The position numbers were made by a program, and so were the translations under genes. A stretch of DNA of 64,000 nt from Deltaproteobacteria bacterium (lineage in GTDB: Bacteria > Myxococcota_A > Polyangia > JAAYKL01), in the NCBI GenBank assembly GCA_016936575.1, contig JAFGXQ010000045.1, positions 1 through 64,000 on the forward strand. The letters run 5' to 3'. Below the pieces are notes generated by a model that saw nothing but the letters and a program-made list of their open reading frames with translations, was not told where the DNA came from and ran no database searches. Position 1 is the first letter of the stretch; each line of letters opens with the position of its first letter. Of this stretch, positions 34,351 to 44,358 are shown piece by piece.

Positions 34351-37300
34351 ATGAAAATCACCGAGGCAGCTCTAAAGTTTAATGTAACGGTCTACGTTCT
34401 AATCATTTTTATCATCATCGCGGGGTCTGTGGCGGTCAAATCCCTGCCGCTGGAAGCCGCGCCGGAAGTGAAGATTCCGATCATGATCGTGTCCACTGTG
34501 TATCCCGGCGTCGCGCCTGAAGATATGGAACGGCTGGTCACCAACGTAATGGAGCGGGAACTGGCAGACCTGAAGAATGTGAAAAAACTCAGTTCGTCGA
34601 GCGCGGAGTCCTACTCATCAGTGACCATTGAGTTCGAAGCTGATGTGGACTTGGACATGGCCTATCAGAAGGTCCGCGATAAAGTGGACAAAGGCAAAGT
34701 GGATTTGCCGGCCGACGCGGAAGACCCCACCATTATCGAGATCAACGTGGCGGAATTCCCCATGATGCTGGTGAACATCTCGGGTGAGTACAAGCTCGAC
34801 AAACTGAAACAGGTCGCCGAAACCGTTCAAGATGATATCGAAGCGATTCCGGGTGTCCTGTCAGTGGGTCTTTCCGGTGGACTGGACCGGGAAATCCAAA
34901 TCTATCTGGACCCCGCCAAGATGGAGTACTACAAACTGGGCGTGGGGCAGGTTCTGAACCGCATCCAGCAGGAACACCGCACCACGCCAGCCGGATCTCT
35001 GGATTTAGGCGGCAATAAATACTCGGTACGTATTCCCGGAGAATATAAGAACGTCAAGTTGATGGAAGACATCATCCTCAAGACCCCCGGCGGCAATCCG
35101 GTGCGCCTGAAGGACGTGGGTATGGTTGTAGACGGCTACAAAGAACGCACGACCATCTCACGCATGGACGGAACCGAATGCATTACGTTGCGTGTGGTCA
35201 AACGAGCCGGCGCGAATATTGTGGAAATTGCCCAGGGTATCAAGCAGCTGCTGAAAGACAAAAAAGACACCTGGCCCAAAACCACCGAGTACTCGGTTCG
35301 TCAGGACCAGAGCGAACTCATCGAAACCATTGTTGCCGACCTGGTGAACAATATTATCTCGGGATTTATCCTGGTGCTTCTGGTGTTGCTCTTCGCCATG
35401 GGAATACGCAACGCGTTCTTTGTGGCCATTGCTATTCCGATGTCGATGCTGATCAGCTTCATTCTGATTCAGGCGATGGACGTCACCCTGAATATGGTTG
35501 TGCTCTTCTCACTCATCTTGGCGCTGGGAATGCTGGTGGACAACTCAATTGTGGTGGTTGAGAACATCTATCGTCACGTTTCTGAAGGTGCGTCGCGAAA
35601 GAAGGCCGCGCTGGAGGCAACCAAAGAGGTGGCATGGCCCATCATCGCATCGACCGCCACAACGGTAATGATGTTCGCGCCCCTCCTCTTCTGGACCGGT
35701 ATCATGGGCGAATTCATGAAATACATTCCCATCACGGTTATCTCTGTGTTGTCGTCTTCACTGTTTGTGGCACTGGTCATCAACCCGGTGGTTGCATCGA
35801 ACTTTCTGAAGCCGTCCGGAGAAAAAATGTTTGACGACTCGGGAGAGGCACAGGGGTTCATTACCCGGCGATACCAGGCGATGCTCCGTTGGGGGCTCAA
35901 CCATCCCTGGGCGGCGCAGGGTATTGCAGGCGCCGTGTTTGTGGGAGTGATCGTATTGTTTGGGATCTTCGGCAAAGGGGTGGAATTCTTCCCTAACACG
36001 ACTCCCGAACGCGGGCAGATCAGCATTACCGCCCCACAGGGAACTGTGCTGGAAGCCACCGATGCGTTGGTGACCCAGGTGGAAGCACTTGCCATGAAAG
36101 AAAAAAACGTGAAAAATGCTGTGGCCAACGTGGGTACCACCGGTGGAATGGTACAAGTAGGGGCGGCCACTAACCAGGCCGTGATTGACCTGGAATTCAA
36201 AGACCCGGAAGACTGCATCGGCGACAGCTGGGATACCATTCACTCCTTGCGTGACAAATTGAAAAAACTGGGTGGCGCCGAATATCGCGTCGATGTGGAA
36301 GAGATGGGTCCGCCCACCGGCGCGCCGGTATCCGTTGAAATATCTGGTGACGACTACGCAAAATTGAACGAATACGCCGTTCAAGTGAAAGAGTATTTGA
36401 ATGGTGTGAACGGAGTGGTTGATATTAAAGACGACTACGAAGCCGGCAAGCCGGAAATCCAGGTTACGGTCGACCGTGAAAAGGCGATGCTGCGCAAAGT
36501 GAATACCCAATCGGTCTCTACCGCGATTCGGGCGGCCATCAACGGAATAGAGGCGTCGGTGCTCCGTGAAGGCGAAGACGAGTTCGATATTATTGTGCGC
36601 TACGATGAAGATGCAAGACGTTCGATTAACGACATTCTCGATATTCGTGTAACCGGCGAAGACGATGTTCAAATTCCGGTTCGAGATGTTGCCACCGTGC
36701 AAACCGCGGGCGGGTTCGGCAGCATCAACCACATCGATCGAAAACGCACCATCGCGGTCACTGCGGATGTGTCGTTGGCATCGGGTAAGAGCAGCGCTGA
36801 AGTGATGGCGCAGGTGGAAAAAGAAGTGCCGCAGAAAATCAAACTGCCCTCAGGGTACTCGTTCAATTTCTCGGGAGAGAGTGAAGAAGAGAAAAAATCG
36901 GCGGACTTCCTGGTGCGTGCGTTTATGATCGGATTCATGCTGATGGCGCTGATATTGATTACCCAGTTCAACTCGGTGATGCGCCCCGGAATCATTCTCG
37001 GTTCGGTGGTGATGTCAATGGTAGGGGTGCTGGTGGGGCTGGTGCTGACGCAAAGCAAATTCTCGGTGATGATGACCGGCATGGGAATTATCTCCCTGGC
37101 CGGTGTGGTGGTGAACAACGCCATTGTGCTCATCGACTACACAGACCAGCTAAAGAAGCAGGGCTTGCCGCTGAAAGAAGCGCTGCTCCGCGCCGGGGTG
37201 GTTCGCTTTCGCCCGGTGATGCTGACCGCCATCACTACTATTTTGGGCTTGCTACCCATGGCGATGGGGGTGGGAATCGATTTCACCACCCTATTTGAAA

Positions 37301-37650
37301 CCGGCAGAATTCACATTGATACCGCTGCGTCGTCGTCAGAATTCTGGGGGCCCATGGCACAGGCGGTGTGCTTTGGATTGCTGTTCGCCACGCTGCTCAC
37401 CCTGGTGCTGGTTCCCGCCATGTATCAGGCGCAGGGCGAGCTGACCAATTCCCTGATGCGTTTTATCGGTATCAAGAAAAATGGTGACAACAAAATCGCC
37501 ACCCAGCGAGCGCTGCAGAAGAAAAAAGACAGTGTTCCGCCGCCCGCGGCAACAGACCAGCAAGATGCGCCGACGGACAAAAAGAAAAAGCAAAAAAAAC
37601 AAACTGACACCGCGGACAAGGCCGCAACCAAAGAACAGGAAGAGGCGTAA
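34351..37650 (+). CDS. RND multidrug efflux permease
   Basis: A 1099-residue inner-membrane proton-driven exporter of the HAE1/AcrB superfamily. Two similar halves each have one N-terminal helix, a large periplasmic domain and six helices. Motifs seen include AAPEVKIPIMIVSTVYPGVAPEDMER at the start of the porter domain, SLILALGMLVDNSIVVVENI in helix 4 with the proton-relay Asp, and VVNNAIVLIDY in the second half. The C-terminal 60 residues are an unusual Lys/Gln/Pro-rich hydrophilic tail (KKKDSVPPPAATDQQ, KKKKQKKQ). Substrates unknown. Confidence 0.92.
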   Translation: MKITEAALKFNVTVYVLIIFIIIAGSVAVKSLPLEAAPEVKIPIMIVSTVYPGVAPEDMERLVTNVMERELADLKNVKKLSSSSAESYSSVTIEFEADVDLDMAYQKVRDKVDKGKVDLPADAEDPTIIEINVAEFPMMLVNISGEYKLDKLKQVAETVQDDIEAIPGVLSVGLSGGLDREIQIYLDPAKMEYYKLGVGQVLNRIQQEHRTTPAGSLDLGGNKYSVRIPGEYKNVKLMEDIILKTPGGNPVRLKDVGMVVDGYKERTTISRMDGTECITLRVVKRAGANIVEIAQGIKQLLKDKKDTWPKTTEYSVRQDQSELIETIVADLVNNIISGFILVLLVLLFAMGIRNAFFVAIAIPMSMLISFILIQAMDVTLNMVVLFSLILALGMLVDNSIVVVENIYRHVSEGASRKKAALEATKEVAWPIIASTATTVMMFAPLLFWTGIMGEFMKYIPITVISVLSSSLFVALVINPVVASNFLKPSGEKMFDDSGEAQGFITRRYQAMLRWGLNHPWAAQGIAGAVFVGVIVLFGIFGKGVEFFPNTTPERGQISITAPQGTVLEATDALVTQVEALAMKEKNVKNAVANVGTTGGMVQVGAATNQAVIDLEFKDPEDCIGDSWDTIHSLRDKLKKLGGAEYRVDVEEMGPPTGAPVSVEISGDDYAKLNEYAVQVKEYLNGVNGVVDIKDDYEAGKPEIQVTVDREKAMLRKVNTQSVSTAIRAAINGIEASVLREGEDEFDIIVRYDEDARRSINDILDIRVTGEDDVQIPVRDVATVQTAGGFGSINHIDRKRTIAVTADVSLASGKSSAEVMAQVEKEVPQKIKLPSGYSFNFSGESEEEKKSADFLVRAFMIGFMLMALILITQFNSVMRPGIILGSVVMSMVGVLVGLVLTQSKFSVMMTGMGIISLAGVVVNNAIVLIDYTDQLKKQGLPLKEALLRAGVVRFRPVMLTAITTILGLLPMAMGVGIDFTTLFETGRIHIDTAASSSEFWGPMAQAVCFGLLFATLLTLVLVPAMYQAQGELTNSLMRFIGIKKNGDNKIATQRALQKKKDSVPPPAATDQQDAPTDKKKKQKKQTDTADKAATKEQEEA

Positions 37651-37651
37651 C

Positions 37652-39127
37652 ATGATAACCCGAACCGCAATCGCACTGGCAATGTTGCTGTACTCCGTTC
37701 AATTATTTGCGCAAACCACCGACACCGATTCGCAGAATACCACCGGCGTATCTGAAGAATCGGATATGCCGCCGGCACCGTTTGCCGAAGACGCTGTGCG
37801 CAGAATACCCGAGTCATCGGCGACGTCATATCAACTGATTGAACAAGGCCCGCTGATCTCATTGGAACGCGCACATCAGCTGGCGAAAAAAAACAATCCC
37901 AACTTCCATAACGTGGAAGAGCAGGTGTACCAGTCTGAAACATTAATCCGAAGCGCCTGGGCCATGTTGCTGCCGAATTTAAGCGCGAACGGCAAAATTA
38001 TTCGTAATAAAAATGACATTACTATGGACTTCGCCGCATATGAGACCCTTCAGGTCGATCCGACGAGCGGCACGTTCCAAAGTATTCAAACGTTTCCGAT
38101 GACCATTCAGGAAAAATGGCAGTACGCATTGGGCTTTACCGCCAACATTACCTTGTTCAACGCGCGATCCATTCCGCTAATCCAGAATGCTTACGACTCT
38201 GTGGAACAGTCCAGGCTGCAGGCACAAATCGCGCGCAATGACATGCTGTTTGCCGTGACCAGCCTCTATTACCAAACCGCCAATCTAAAAGAACTGGTAT
38301 ACGTATATGCCGAAAATGTTGCCATGGCCGAAGAGTCTCTGCGTATGGCTGAAGCGCGAATGATGGTGGGGCAAGGCACCCGAATCGATGTGATGCGCGC
38401 GAAAATTCAGGTTAAAGACAGCCAACGCACGCTGAGTGACTCGGTCGATGCGTACAAAACGGCCAAACGAAGCATGGCGCTGATGCTGGGTATCAAAGGA
38501 GATTTTCAGCTCATTCTGCCCCATTCCATTGACTCGAAGGGTCAGAGTGAAACGGAACTGACCCGAACCGCGATGGAAAACCGCATCGAATTGAGAAGCG
38601 CCGAAATGGATGTGGTCATGGCGGAACGGTCACGTACCGAAACCAAAACCAAATGGATTCCCACGTTTGATGCCACCTGGCAGCTGGATGTGAGTTCGGA
38701 CGCCGGGTTCACGGGCGACAATACCAACTGGATGCTCATTTTCGCCGCCAACTGGTCCATTCTGGAAGGGGGTGCGCGATTTGCAGAACTGGACAAACGA
38801 AAATCACAGATTCGAATGGCGCAAAACAAAATCGAATCTCTGAAGCTTGAAATCGAAATCGATGTGGCGCAAAAGTACCAGGAAAAAGTCTCCAAGGAAC
38901 GCAACCTGGAGGTATCGGGAGAACTGGTGGAACTGGCGCAGGAAAACTACGATATGGTATCGCGGCAGTATGAAGTGGGAATGGCCAACAGTCTGGAGCT
39001 CACCGATGCATCATCCGAACTGGCCAACAAAAAAGTGATGCTGGCGCTGGCCAAGCTCGAATACGAACTCGCCCTGCTCACCCTCGGCAACACCATCGGC
39101 GAATACAACTCTCTGGCGCTGAAGTAA
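37652..39127 (+). CDS. TolC-family outer-membrane efflux channel
   Basis: Start at ATG 37652, one base after the permease stop; the frame open upstream lies inside the permease gene. The 491-residue product has a signal peptide cut near LFAQ, an N-terminal segment with LISLERAHQLAKKNNP, and two repeats of the long helical barrel pattern (YYQTANLKELVYVYAENVAMAEESL and RNLEVSGELVELAQENYDMV). It forms the exit duct of the efflux operon. Confidence 0.9.
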   Translation: MITRTAIALAMLLYSVQLFAQTTDTDSQNTTGVSEESDMPPAPFAEDAVRRIPESSATSYQLIEQGPLISLERAHQLAKKNNPNFHNVEEQVYQSETLIRSAWAMLLPNLSANGKIIRNKNDITMDFAAYETLQVDPTSGTFQSIQTFPMTIQEKWQYALGFTANITLFNARSIPLIQNAYDSVEQSRLQAQIARNDMLFAVTSLYYQTANLKELVYVYAENVAMAEESLRMAEARMMVGQGTRIDVMRAKIQVKDSQRTLSDSVDAYKTAKRSMALMLGIKGDFQLILPHSIDSKGQSETELTRTAMENRIELRSAEMDVVMAERSRTETKTKWIPTFDATWQLDVSSDAGFTGDNTNWMLIFAANWSILEGGARFAELDKRKSQIRMAQNKIESLKLEIEIDVAQKYQEKVSKERNLEVSGELVELAQENYDMVSRQYEVGMANSLELTDASSELANKKVMLALAKLEYELALLTLGNTIGEYNSLALK

Positions 39128-39128
39128 C

Positions 39129-40610
39129 TCATTCCCCCCAAATCACGACTTCTCGCAGCGTGGACGGCCGAGTCGGATTCAAAAAAATGCGGGTGAGGTT
39201 TTCATTTTCAGGTAGCGGCAACTGCCCGACGCCGTTCTCGTCTAACAGCAGCCCTCGTTTTATCAGAGTATCTCCGTTCAGTGACTGGGCCTCTACCTGC
39301 CACGGTGTATTGGGCACCCCGAACACTTCGAGCATCACCGGCGTTCTGGTCATATCGCGCAGTCTAATTTTCTGACGATTTCCCGGGCGCAATGCAACCC
39401 CGTCTTCCAGCACACGATGATCACACGACGACGCAGGCACCCCTTTCGCCTCCCCGATAATCGTGTCGCATTCCACTTCTATTGGTCGGAGCAGCGCAAT
39501 CCCCGATGCTTCGGCGGCTCCGTGTTGGGCACTGATATGTTCAAAATAGCGCGCGGCATTCCCACCAAAAATTGCTTCAATTTCCTGTGGGGAAAACCCT
39601 GCCTCAGCCATGCTATCCGCCAATTTCGGATACGCCGCGATGTCAGACAATCCCCTCGGCGGATAAATGCCCGCAAAATCAGACCCCAACGACAGGCACT
39701 CGATAGCCCCCAGTTTCTTGATGTGAAGCATATGCGCAATGACATCCGCCACCGTTGCCCCCGCGGTACCTTCGACCAGAAAGTCGGGATTGAAAATCAA
39801 TCCCATTACGCTACCATACCTGGATAGCGCCAGAATCTGCAAATCGTCCAGATTTCGCGGATGCGCACGCAACGCTGCTGCCGCACTATGTGATACAAGT
39901 GCGAGCACGCCCTCCTTCACCAGCACATCATAAAACGTTCGCTGCGATGCATGGGTAAGGTCGACCGCAATTCCAACCTCACGTAAATTATCAACGAGTT
40001 CAGCCCCTTTCGAGGTAAGACCACCATTTTTGCCCAGCGGTGCCACCGCCGCATCGGCGAGTGCATTGCTGCGACCGGAAACGAGTCCGACAACTGTAAC
40101 ACCCCTTTTTTTCAAATCGAACAGTTGCTCCGGGCTTGCGCCCACCAGCTCCGACGCCCCTTCAACCAAAATCATCGCCGACACTATGCCGGCGCTGCTG
40201 TTTTTCAACACTTCGTCAAAACTCGCCGCTATACGAATGTCATGACCGGCCTCATCCACCAACTGGTGTGTCAATGCAATCCCCTCCTCCAAATTCGGTT
40301 TTCCCGCTGCCGATGTACCCACCGCCGAAAAGAATAAATCCACCCCCCCACCGCGCAACTTCGCGGCGGTCACATCAGACCGCTCCAGCAAGGTCCATCC
40401 GTCGCGCTGATACCGGAATACAATGTCTGTGATAAAATCGACCGTGAAACGATCTACCGCAGGGCCATGCGGGACATCCGTTCGAGGCTCAAGCGTACGC
40501 GGCGCATCGCGATTTCCGATAAAATCTTTGCCACCCGATTTCGACGCATCGTCCTTGCAGCCTATCAAAATCGCCGCAACAAGAAGGCCCCCAATGATTG
40601 AACGTATCAT
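39129..40610 (-). CDS. Peptidase M19 (membrane dipeptidase)-like lipoprotein
   Basis: From ATG 40610 the product has 493 residues; a TTG six codons upstream is possible. The signal peptide ends AILIG/C. The M19 fold is seen: ILVEGA with the bridging Glu, VDLTHAS with a zinc His, VSHSAAAALRAHPRN with the second zinc His, and LGSDFAGI. The first metal motif, usually DGHND, reads DFITD here, so one zinc ligand His is replaced by Ile while the Asp remains. About 110 C-terminal residues are an extra beta-rich domain. It may be a one-metal or inactive relative of dipeptidases. It is convergent with the TolC gene. Confidence 0.8.
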   Translation of the reverse strand: MIRSIIGGLLVAAILIGCKDDASKSGGKDFIGNRDAPRTLEPRTDVPHGPAVDRFTVDFITDIVFRYQRDGWTLLERSDVTAAKLRGGGVDLFFSAVGTSAAGKPNLEEGIALTHQLVDEAGHDIRIAASFDEVLKNSSAGIVSAMILVEGASELVGASPEQLFDLKKRGVTVVGLVSGRSNALADAAVAPLGKNGGLTSKGAELVDNLREVGIAVDLTHASQRTFYDVLVKEGVLALVSHSAAAALRAHPRNLDDLQILALSRYGSVMGLIFNPDFLVEGTAGATVADVIAHMLHIKKLGAIECLSLGSDFAGIYPPRGLSDIAAYPKLADSMAEAGFSPQEIEAIFGGNAARYFEHISAQHGAAEASGIALLRPIEVECDTIIGEAKGVPASSCDHRVLEDGVALRPGNRQKIRLRDMTRTPVMLEVFGVPNTPWQVEAQSLNGDTLIKRGLLLDENGVGQLPLPENENLTRIFLNPTRPSTLREVVIWGE

Positions 40611-40748
40611 GGGATGGATATACCTCAAAACGAGACGACGATCCAGCCTTGGTCAGTCGGTTTGCACAAGCGAGTGAAAGCCCGACTTGTCAATTTAAAA
40701 AACACAAACAAAACAATAACTTACAAGACATCCAGATTATAGTGTGCC

Positions 40749-42062
40749 CTAACACGGAGCGTTTGTGGGGAGGGAATTGCGATTTTCAGGCATGTTGAGG
40801 GTGGTGGTGGCCGCGGCTTTGGCGACCATACCTTCGATATAATTCACCTGCTCCTCGGTGGGATCGGCAAATGACAATCCGATCAGTTTTCGTTGGTCTT
40901 CCCGATGCCGTACAGACGCCTTGATAACCAGTGTACCGCTGCTGCCGAAAGGACCAATCCGCAACACCCCTTCTTCCACCGAAGGCAGTATGCTGTCAAA
41001 ATACACGCCGATTCCCCCCTGCCCCAGATTTTTGGTTACCCCGGCAAACAACTCCCCATCCGCCAGAAACCGAACCGGGATGGTAATCCGAAATCTGGGG
41101 TAACGCCGATCATACTCTCGATATTTGTTGATCACCGCCTGATTCACCAATGCTTCCTGTCGCGTCTGGTTCACCCGCTCCGCACTTATAATCAGCGTTG
41201 TGGCCATTTTGCGAAACAGCTCCGCGTTCGACTCAATCCCCGCCAACATCATAAACGGCGCCCGTTCGTTTACTGACCGGGTAATCTTTTCTCCATGTCG
41301 AATCAACCCGATCACCGGTGCTTCCAGGTGCAGATGATCACGCACCATCTGACTGACCGCATTAATCACAAATCCCTCCCGCGCGGACGCCAGCATGTTG
41401 CCTACCAGACACGCCTGGTAACCGGACAAGGCGATCTTCGCCTGTTCCGCAGCCGACACGTTGAAATTCGCCAAGCGGGTGAGCATATCCGCCAGCGACT
41501 CCTCCCCCGCATGCGCACCGGCGGAATCCAGATATTGCCGCGCCGCCGGGGGAATGATGCGCTGCAAATAACGGTGCAATGCAGCCTTTAAAAAGCCGTA
41601 TCCGTTGTGAACCGACGTAAGCTGCGATGTGAACACCACAACCCGAACATCGGCAAAATTAAATAAATCCAACACGTTATAATGTGTTCCGGCACCGATA
41701 TCAGAAATCACCACATCTGCCTCCAATTGGCGAATGTGTCGCAAAAATTTCTGTTTGGTCTGATATGCGGGATTGGCGCTGCCGAGCGTGGGCATTCCGC
41801 CGCATACCAACTTCAGATTGGGCAATGCGGTATCGGTGAGCGCATCTTCCAGAGAAGACACCTCGCGCCGAATAAAATGCTCAAGCAAGACCTTGGGGCG
41901 ATCGATACCGAACATGGTATGAAGATTGGCGGCCCCGAGATCTCCATCGACCAACACGACGCGCTTGCCGCTCTGTGCCATCGTCACGGCGAGATTCGCG
42001 GCTACCACGCTTTTACCGGTACCGCCTTTCCCGCCGCCTATCGAAAATGTTAATTTTGCCAT
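40749..42062 (-). CDS. MinD/ParA-like ATPase fused to a PilZ domain
   Basis: I place the start at ATG 42062, where the family N-terminus begins (MAKLTFSIGGGKGGTGKS); the open frame further upstream overlaps argH on the other strand. The deviant Walker A GGKGGTGKS lies at 9-17, LVDGDLGAANLH is the following switch region and ISDIGAGTHY the Walker B region, as in MinD/FlhG. Residues about 330-425 form a PilZ-like domain with RRYPRFR and KNLGQGGIGV, related to RxxxR and D/NxSxxGG of c-di-GMP receptors, with the usual Ser replaced by Gly. The 437-residue fusion may couple a ParA-type positioning ATPase to c-di-GMP. Confidence 0.82.
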   Translation of the reverse strand: MAKLTFSIGGGKGGTGKSVVAANLAVTMAQSGKRVVLVDGDLGAANLHTMFGIDRPKVLLEHFIRREVSSLEDALTDTALPNLKLVCGGMPTLGSANPAYQTKQKFLRHIRQLEADVVISDIGAGTHYNVLDLFNFADVRVVVFTSQLTSVHNGYGFLKAALHRYLQRIIPPAARQYLDSAGAHAGEESLADMLTRLANFNVSAAEQAKIALSGYQACLVGNMLASAREGFVINAVSQMVRDHLHLEAPVIGLIRHGEKITRSVNERAPFMMLAGIESNAELFRKMATTLIISAERVNQTRQEALVNQAVINKYREYDRRYPRFRITIPVRFLADGELFAGVTKNLGQGGIGVYFDSILPSVEEGVLRIGPFGSSGTLVIKASVRHREDQRKLIGLSFADPTEEQVNYIEGMVAKAAATTTLNMPENRNSLPTNAPC

Positions 42063-42159
42063 CACTCTATCCGAAGCTGCATGTGTCGTTGCGTCACTTT
42101 CATTATTTATTTTCGGTCGAAAACCGCCAAACTTTAAGAAAAGTTCCGCAAACTTTGAC

Positions 42160-42188
42160 TTTACTGTGTCTTCACAACATTTTATAAG
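42160..42188 (+). promoter_or_regulatory. Candidate argH promoter
   Basis: TTTACT (42160-42165), a 17-bp spacer and TATAAG (42183-42188) form a plausible sigma-70 promoter 75 bp before argH. It lies in the 200-bp divergent region shared with the ATPase-PilZ gene. Confidence 0.4.
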
Positions 42189-42262
42189 CCTACCCAATGC
42201 ATTGTGCTCGGCGCCGCTGATACACAGTACGCGACGAAAATGCCGTTTCATAAGGAGATCCC

Positions 42263-43639
42263 GTGACTTTATATAAAGGAAGAATCGATGCAGCCCCCAA
42301 TGAGCTGATGGATGCACTCAACAAATCCCTACCGGTGGATATCCGTTTTTTTCCTTACGATGTGAACACCAATCGCGTCTGGGCGACAGAGTTGGAACGA
42401 ATCGGTATTTTCACCGAAGCGGAGCGCAAATCAATTCACCAAACCCTCGATAGCATTCTGGCGCGTTATCACAGCGGCGAATTTCACGCGCTTCCAGATG
42501 ACGAGGACATCCATACATTGACCGAGCGGCTGCTGACTGAGCAACTGGGCGACACCGGTGCACGCATTCACACGGGACGTTCCAGAAATGACCAGGTGGC
42601 CTGTGATCTGTATCAGTACCTGATGGACCAGTTGAATATGTTGAAATCGCATCTGCATAACCTGATTTCCATCATTTGTGACGTGGCAAAGACCCACACC
42701 TCCACCCTGCTGGCGGGAACCACTCACCTGCAACCAGCCCAGCCGATTACCCTGGGCCATTTTCTGATGTCCCTCGGATTCGCGCTGCAACGGGATTTTC
42801 AGCGCGCCGACGATGCAATACGTCGTGTGGATCGCTGTCCCCTGGGCGCCGGCGCCATCGCCGGTTGCGGATTTGTGGTAAATCGCACCAAAATCGCGAC
42901 AGAACTCGGATTTTCACGTCCCACTGACAACAGCATCGATACCATCAGCGACCGCGATGTGGCTCAAGAGGTAGCCTTCGTGTGCGCATCCACCCTCACA
43001 CATCTGTCCAGGTACGCCGAGCAGTTTGTCATCTGGTCCAATCCAGCGTTCGGATACGTGAAATGGGATGCCCAGTGGTCGACAGGATCATCCATGATGC
43101 CGCAAAAAAGAAACCCCGATGCCATGGAGCTGGTACGCGCCAAGGCGGCGCGGGCCGCCGGAAATGTCACCACCCTTCTCAGCATGACAAAAGGCGTTCC
43201 GCTCTCGTATGCAAAAGATCTCCAGGAAGACAAGGAGGCGGTCTTTGATTCAATCGATACCGCACTGCTGACCATTCAGGTGTTCGGCCAGGCGTTGAAA
43301 AGCGCGGTCTTCAACCCGGACCAGATGAAAAAAGTCCTCACCAGCGATATGCTGGCCACCGATTTGGCGGATGCGTTGGTGGAAAAGGGAATCCCATTTC
43401 GCAAAGCCCATGAACGCACCGCACAATTCGTGACATTCCTGGAAGACGCGAATAGAGATCTCCTTAATGCCACTGTCGACGAAATGAACAGCCATTTCCC
43501 GGAATTTAAAGATAATCCGTTGCAACTTGGTTATGAAGCATCTCTGGAACGCAGAAGTGTGATCGGCGGAACGGCACCATCCAGTGTCGCCAGTCAAATC
43601 AAAATTCTCAAAGATTGGCTCAGTCAGAACACTGAATAG
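42263..43639 (+). CDS. argH: Argininosuccinate lyase
   Basis: A 458-residue enzyme of arginine synthesis that splits argininosuccinate into arginine and fumarate. It starts at GTG 42263 behind an AAGGAG site. Signature elements are TGRSRNDQVA, the TTHLQPAQPITLGH segment and the fumarase/lyase signature GSSMMPQKRNPD carrying the catalytic serine loop. Length is normal. No other arginine gene is nearby, so it stands alone. Confidence 0.96.
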   Translation: MTLYKGRIDAAPNELMDALNKSLPVDIRFFPYDVNTNRVWATELERIGIFTEAERKSIHQTLDSILARYHSGEFHALPDDEDIHTLTERLLTEQLGDTGARIHTGRSRNDQVACDLYQYLMDQLNMLKSHLHNLISIICDVAKTHTSTLLAGTTHLQPAQPITLGHFLMSLGFALQRDFQRADDAIRRVDRCPLGAGAIAGCGFVVNRTKIATELGFSRPTDNSIDTISDRDVAQEVAFVCASTLTHLSRYAEQFVIWSNPAFGYVKWDAQWSTGSSMMPQKRNPDAMELVRAKAARAAGNVTTLLSMTKGVPLSYAKDLQEDKEAVFDSIDTALLTIQVFGQALKSAVFNPDQMKKVLTSDMLATDLADALVEKGIPFRKAHERTAQFVTFLEDANRDLLNATVDEMNSHFPEFKDNPLQLGYEASLERRSVIGGTAPSSVASQIKILKDWLSQNTE

Positions 43640-43669
43640 CCGACTGAATGCGTACATCACCCCGGCTTA

Positions 43670-44104
43670 TCACATCATATGTGGTTGACTGAGTTCGTCC
43701 GTGTGATCGATAATCGCGCCGATAGCCTCTACATAACTGTGATCGACGGCTTCGTATCCGGTTTTGAAGCTGTAACTGGAAATCTTGGTAAGCCGCATCA
43801 ATGTTTGCATGGAATAAATTAAATACGCATATGAGCTGGGCTTGATCACCTGATGATTCCGGGTAATCATTTGGCGCATCATCAGCTGAACGGCACGTGC
43901 CAGAGAAGATACCCGATAGTTGTCAATACTTCTGGCAACCACTTCGATATCCGCCAATAAATGCTGCGATTCCTCAAGCGCAGGTGCAACATCCGGAATC
44001 TGCTCCAATAAACAAATTTTATCAGCAACGGTGTCCAGGCGGGTCTCGATAAATTCATAACGCCCCTGGGTATCTTGCTGCTCAAGCCACGAATAGTCTG
44101 TCAT
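43670..44104 (-). CDS. Hypothetical helical protein
   Basis: Start at ATG 44104, directly after a perfect AAAGGAG site, gives 144 residues. The sequence is predicted all-helical with no signal peptide or membrane helix. Two heptad-like stretches (YEFIETRLDTVADKICLLEQI and SLARAVQLMMRQMI) could form a helical bundle. No family recognised. It is convergent with argH. Confidence 0.6.
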   Translation of the reverse strand: MTDYSWLEQQDTQGRYEFIETRLDTVADKICLLEQIPDVAPALEESQHLLADIEVVARSIDNYRVSSLARAVQLMMRQMITRNHQVIKPSSYAYLIYSMQTLMRLTKISSYSFKTGYEAVDHSYVEAIGAIIDHTDELSQPHMM

Positions 44105-44358
44105 TGATTTCTCCTTTACCCCCAATGCACTCGACTGTGCGGGCGCAATTCTGTAGTCGTCGGTAAAGGGAAGAACTTTAGAATGAAAATTCATTAAAAA
44201 TAAAAAAATACAACAACACAGTATTTACAACTATTTCCGGTTGGGTCCACTATTCGGGTATGCCCCCCTAACAGCTGCAAAGAGCACCGCATTGAACAAA
44301 TTACTCAAAGCCGAAAGCGACCTAAACTAACACATTAAATACAGGAGTTTAACACTAT

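Noticed and set aside
35758-36732. Long minus-strand frame opposite the RND permease
   Set aside because: The plus strand encodes a full-length permease with all family motifs; the antisense frame has no recognisable domain.
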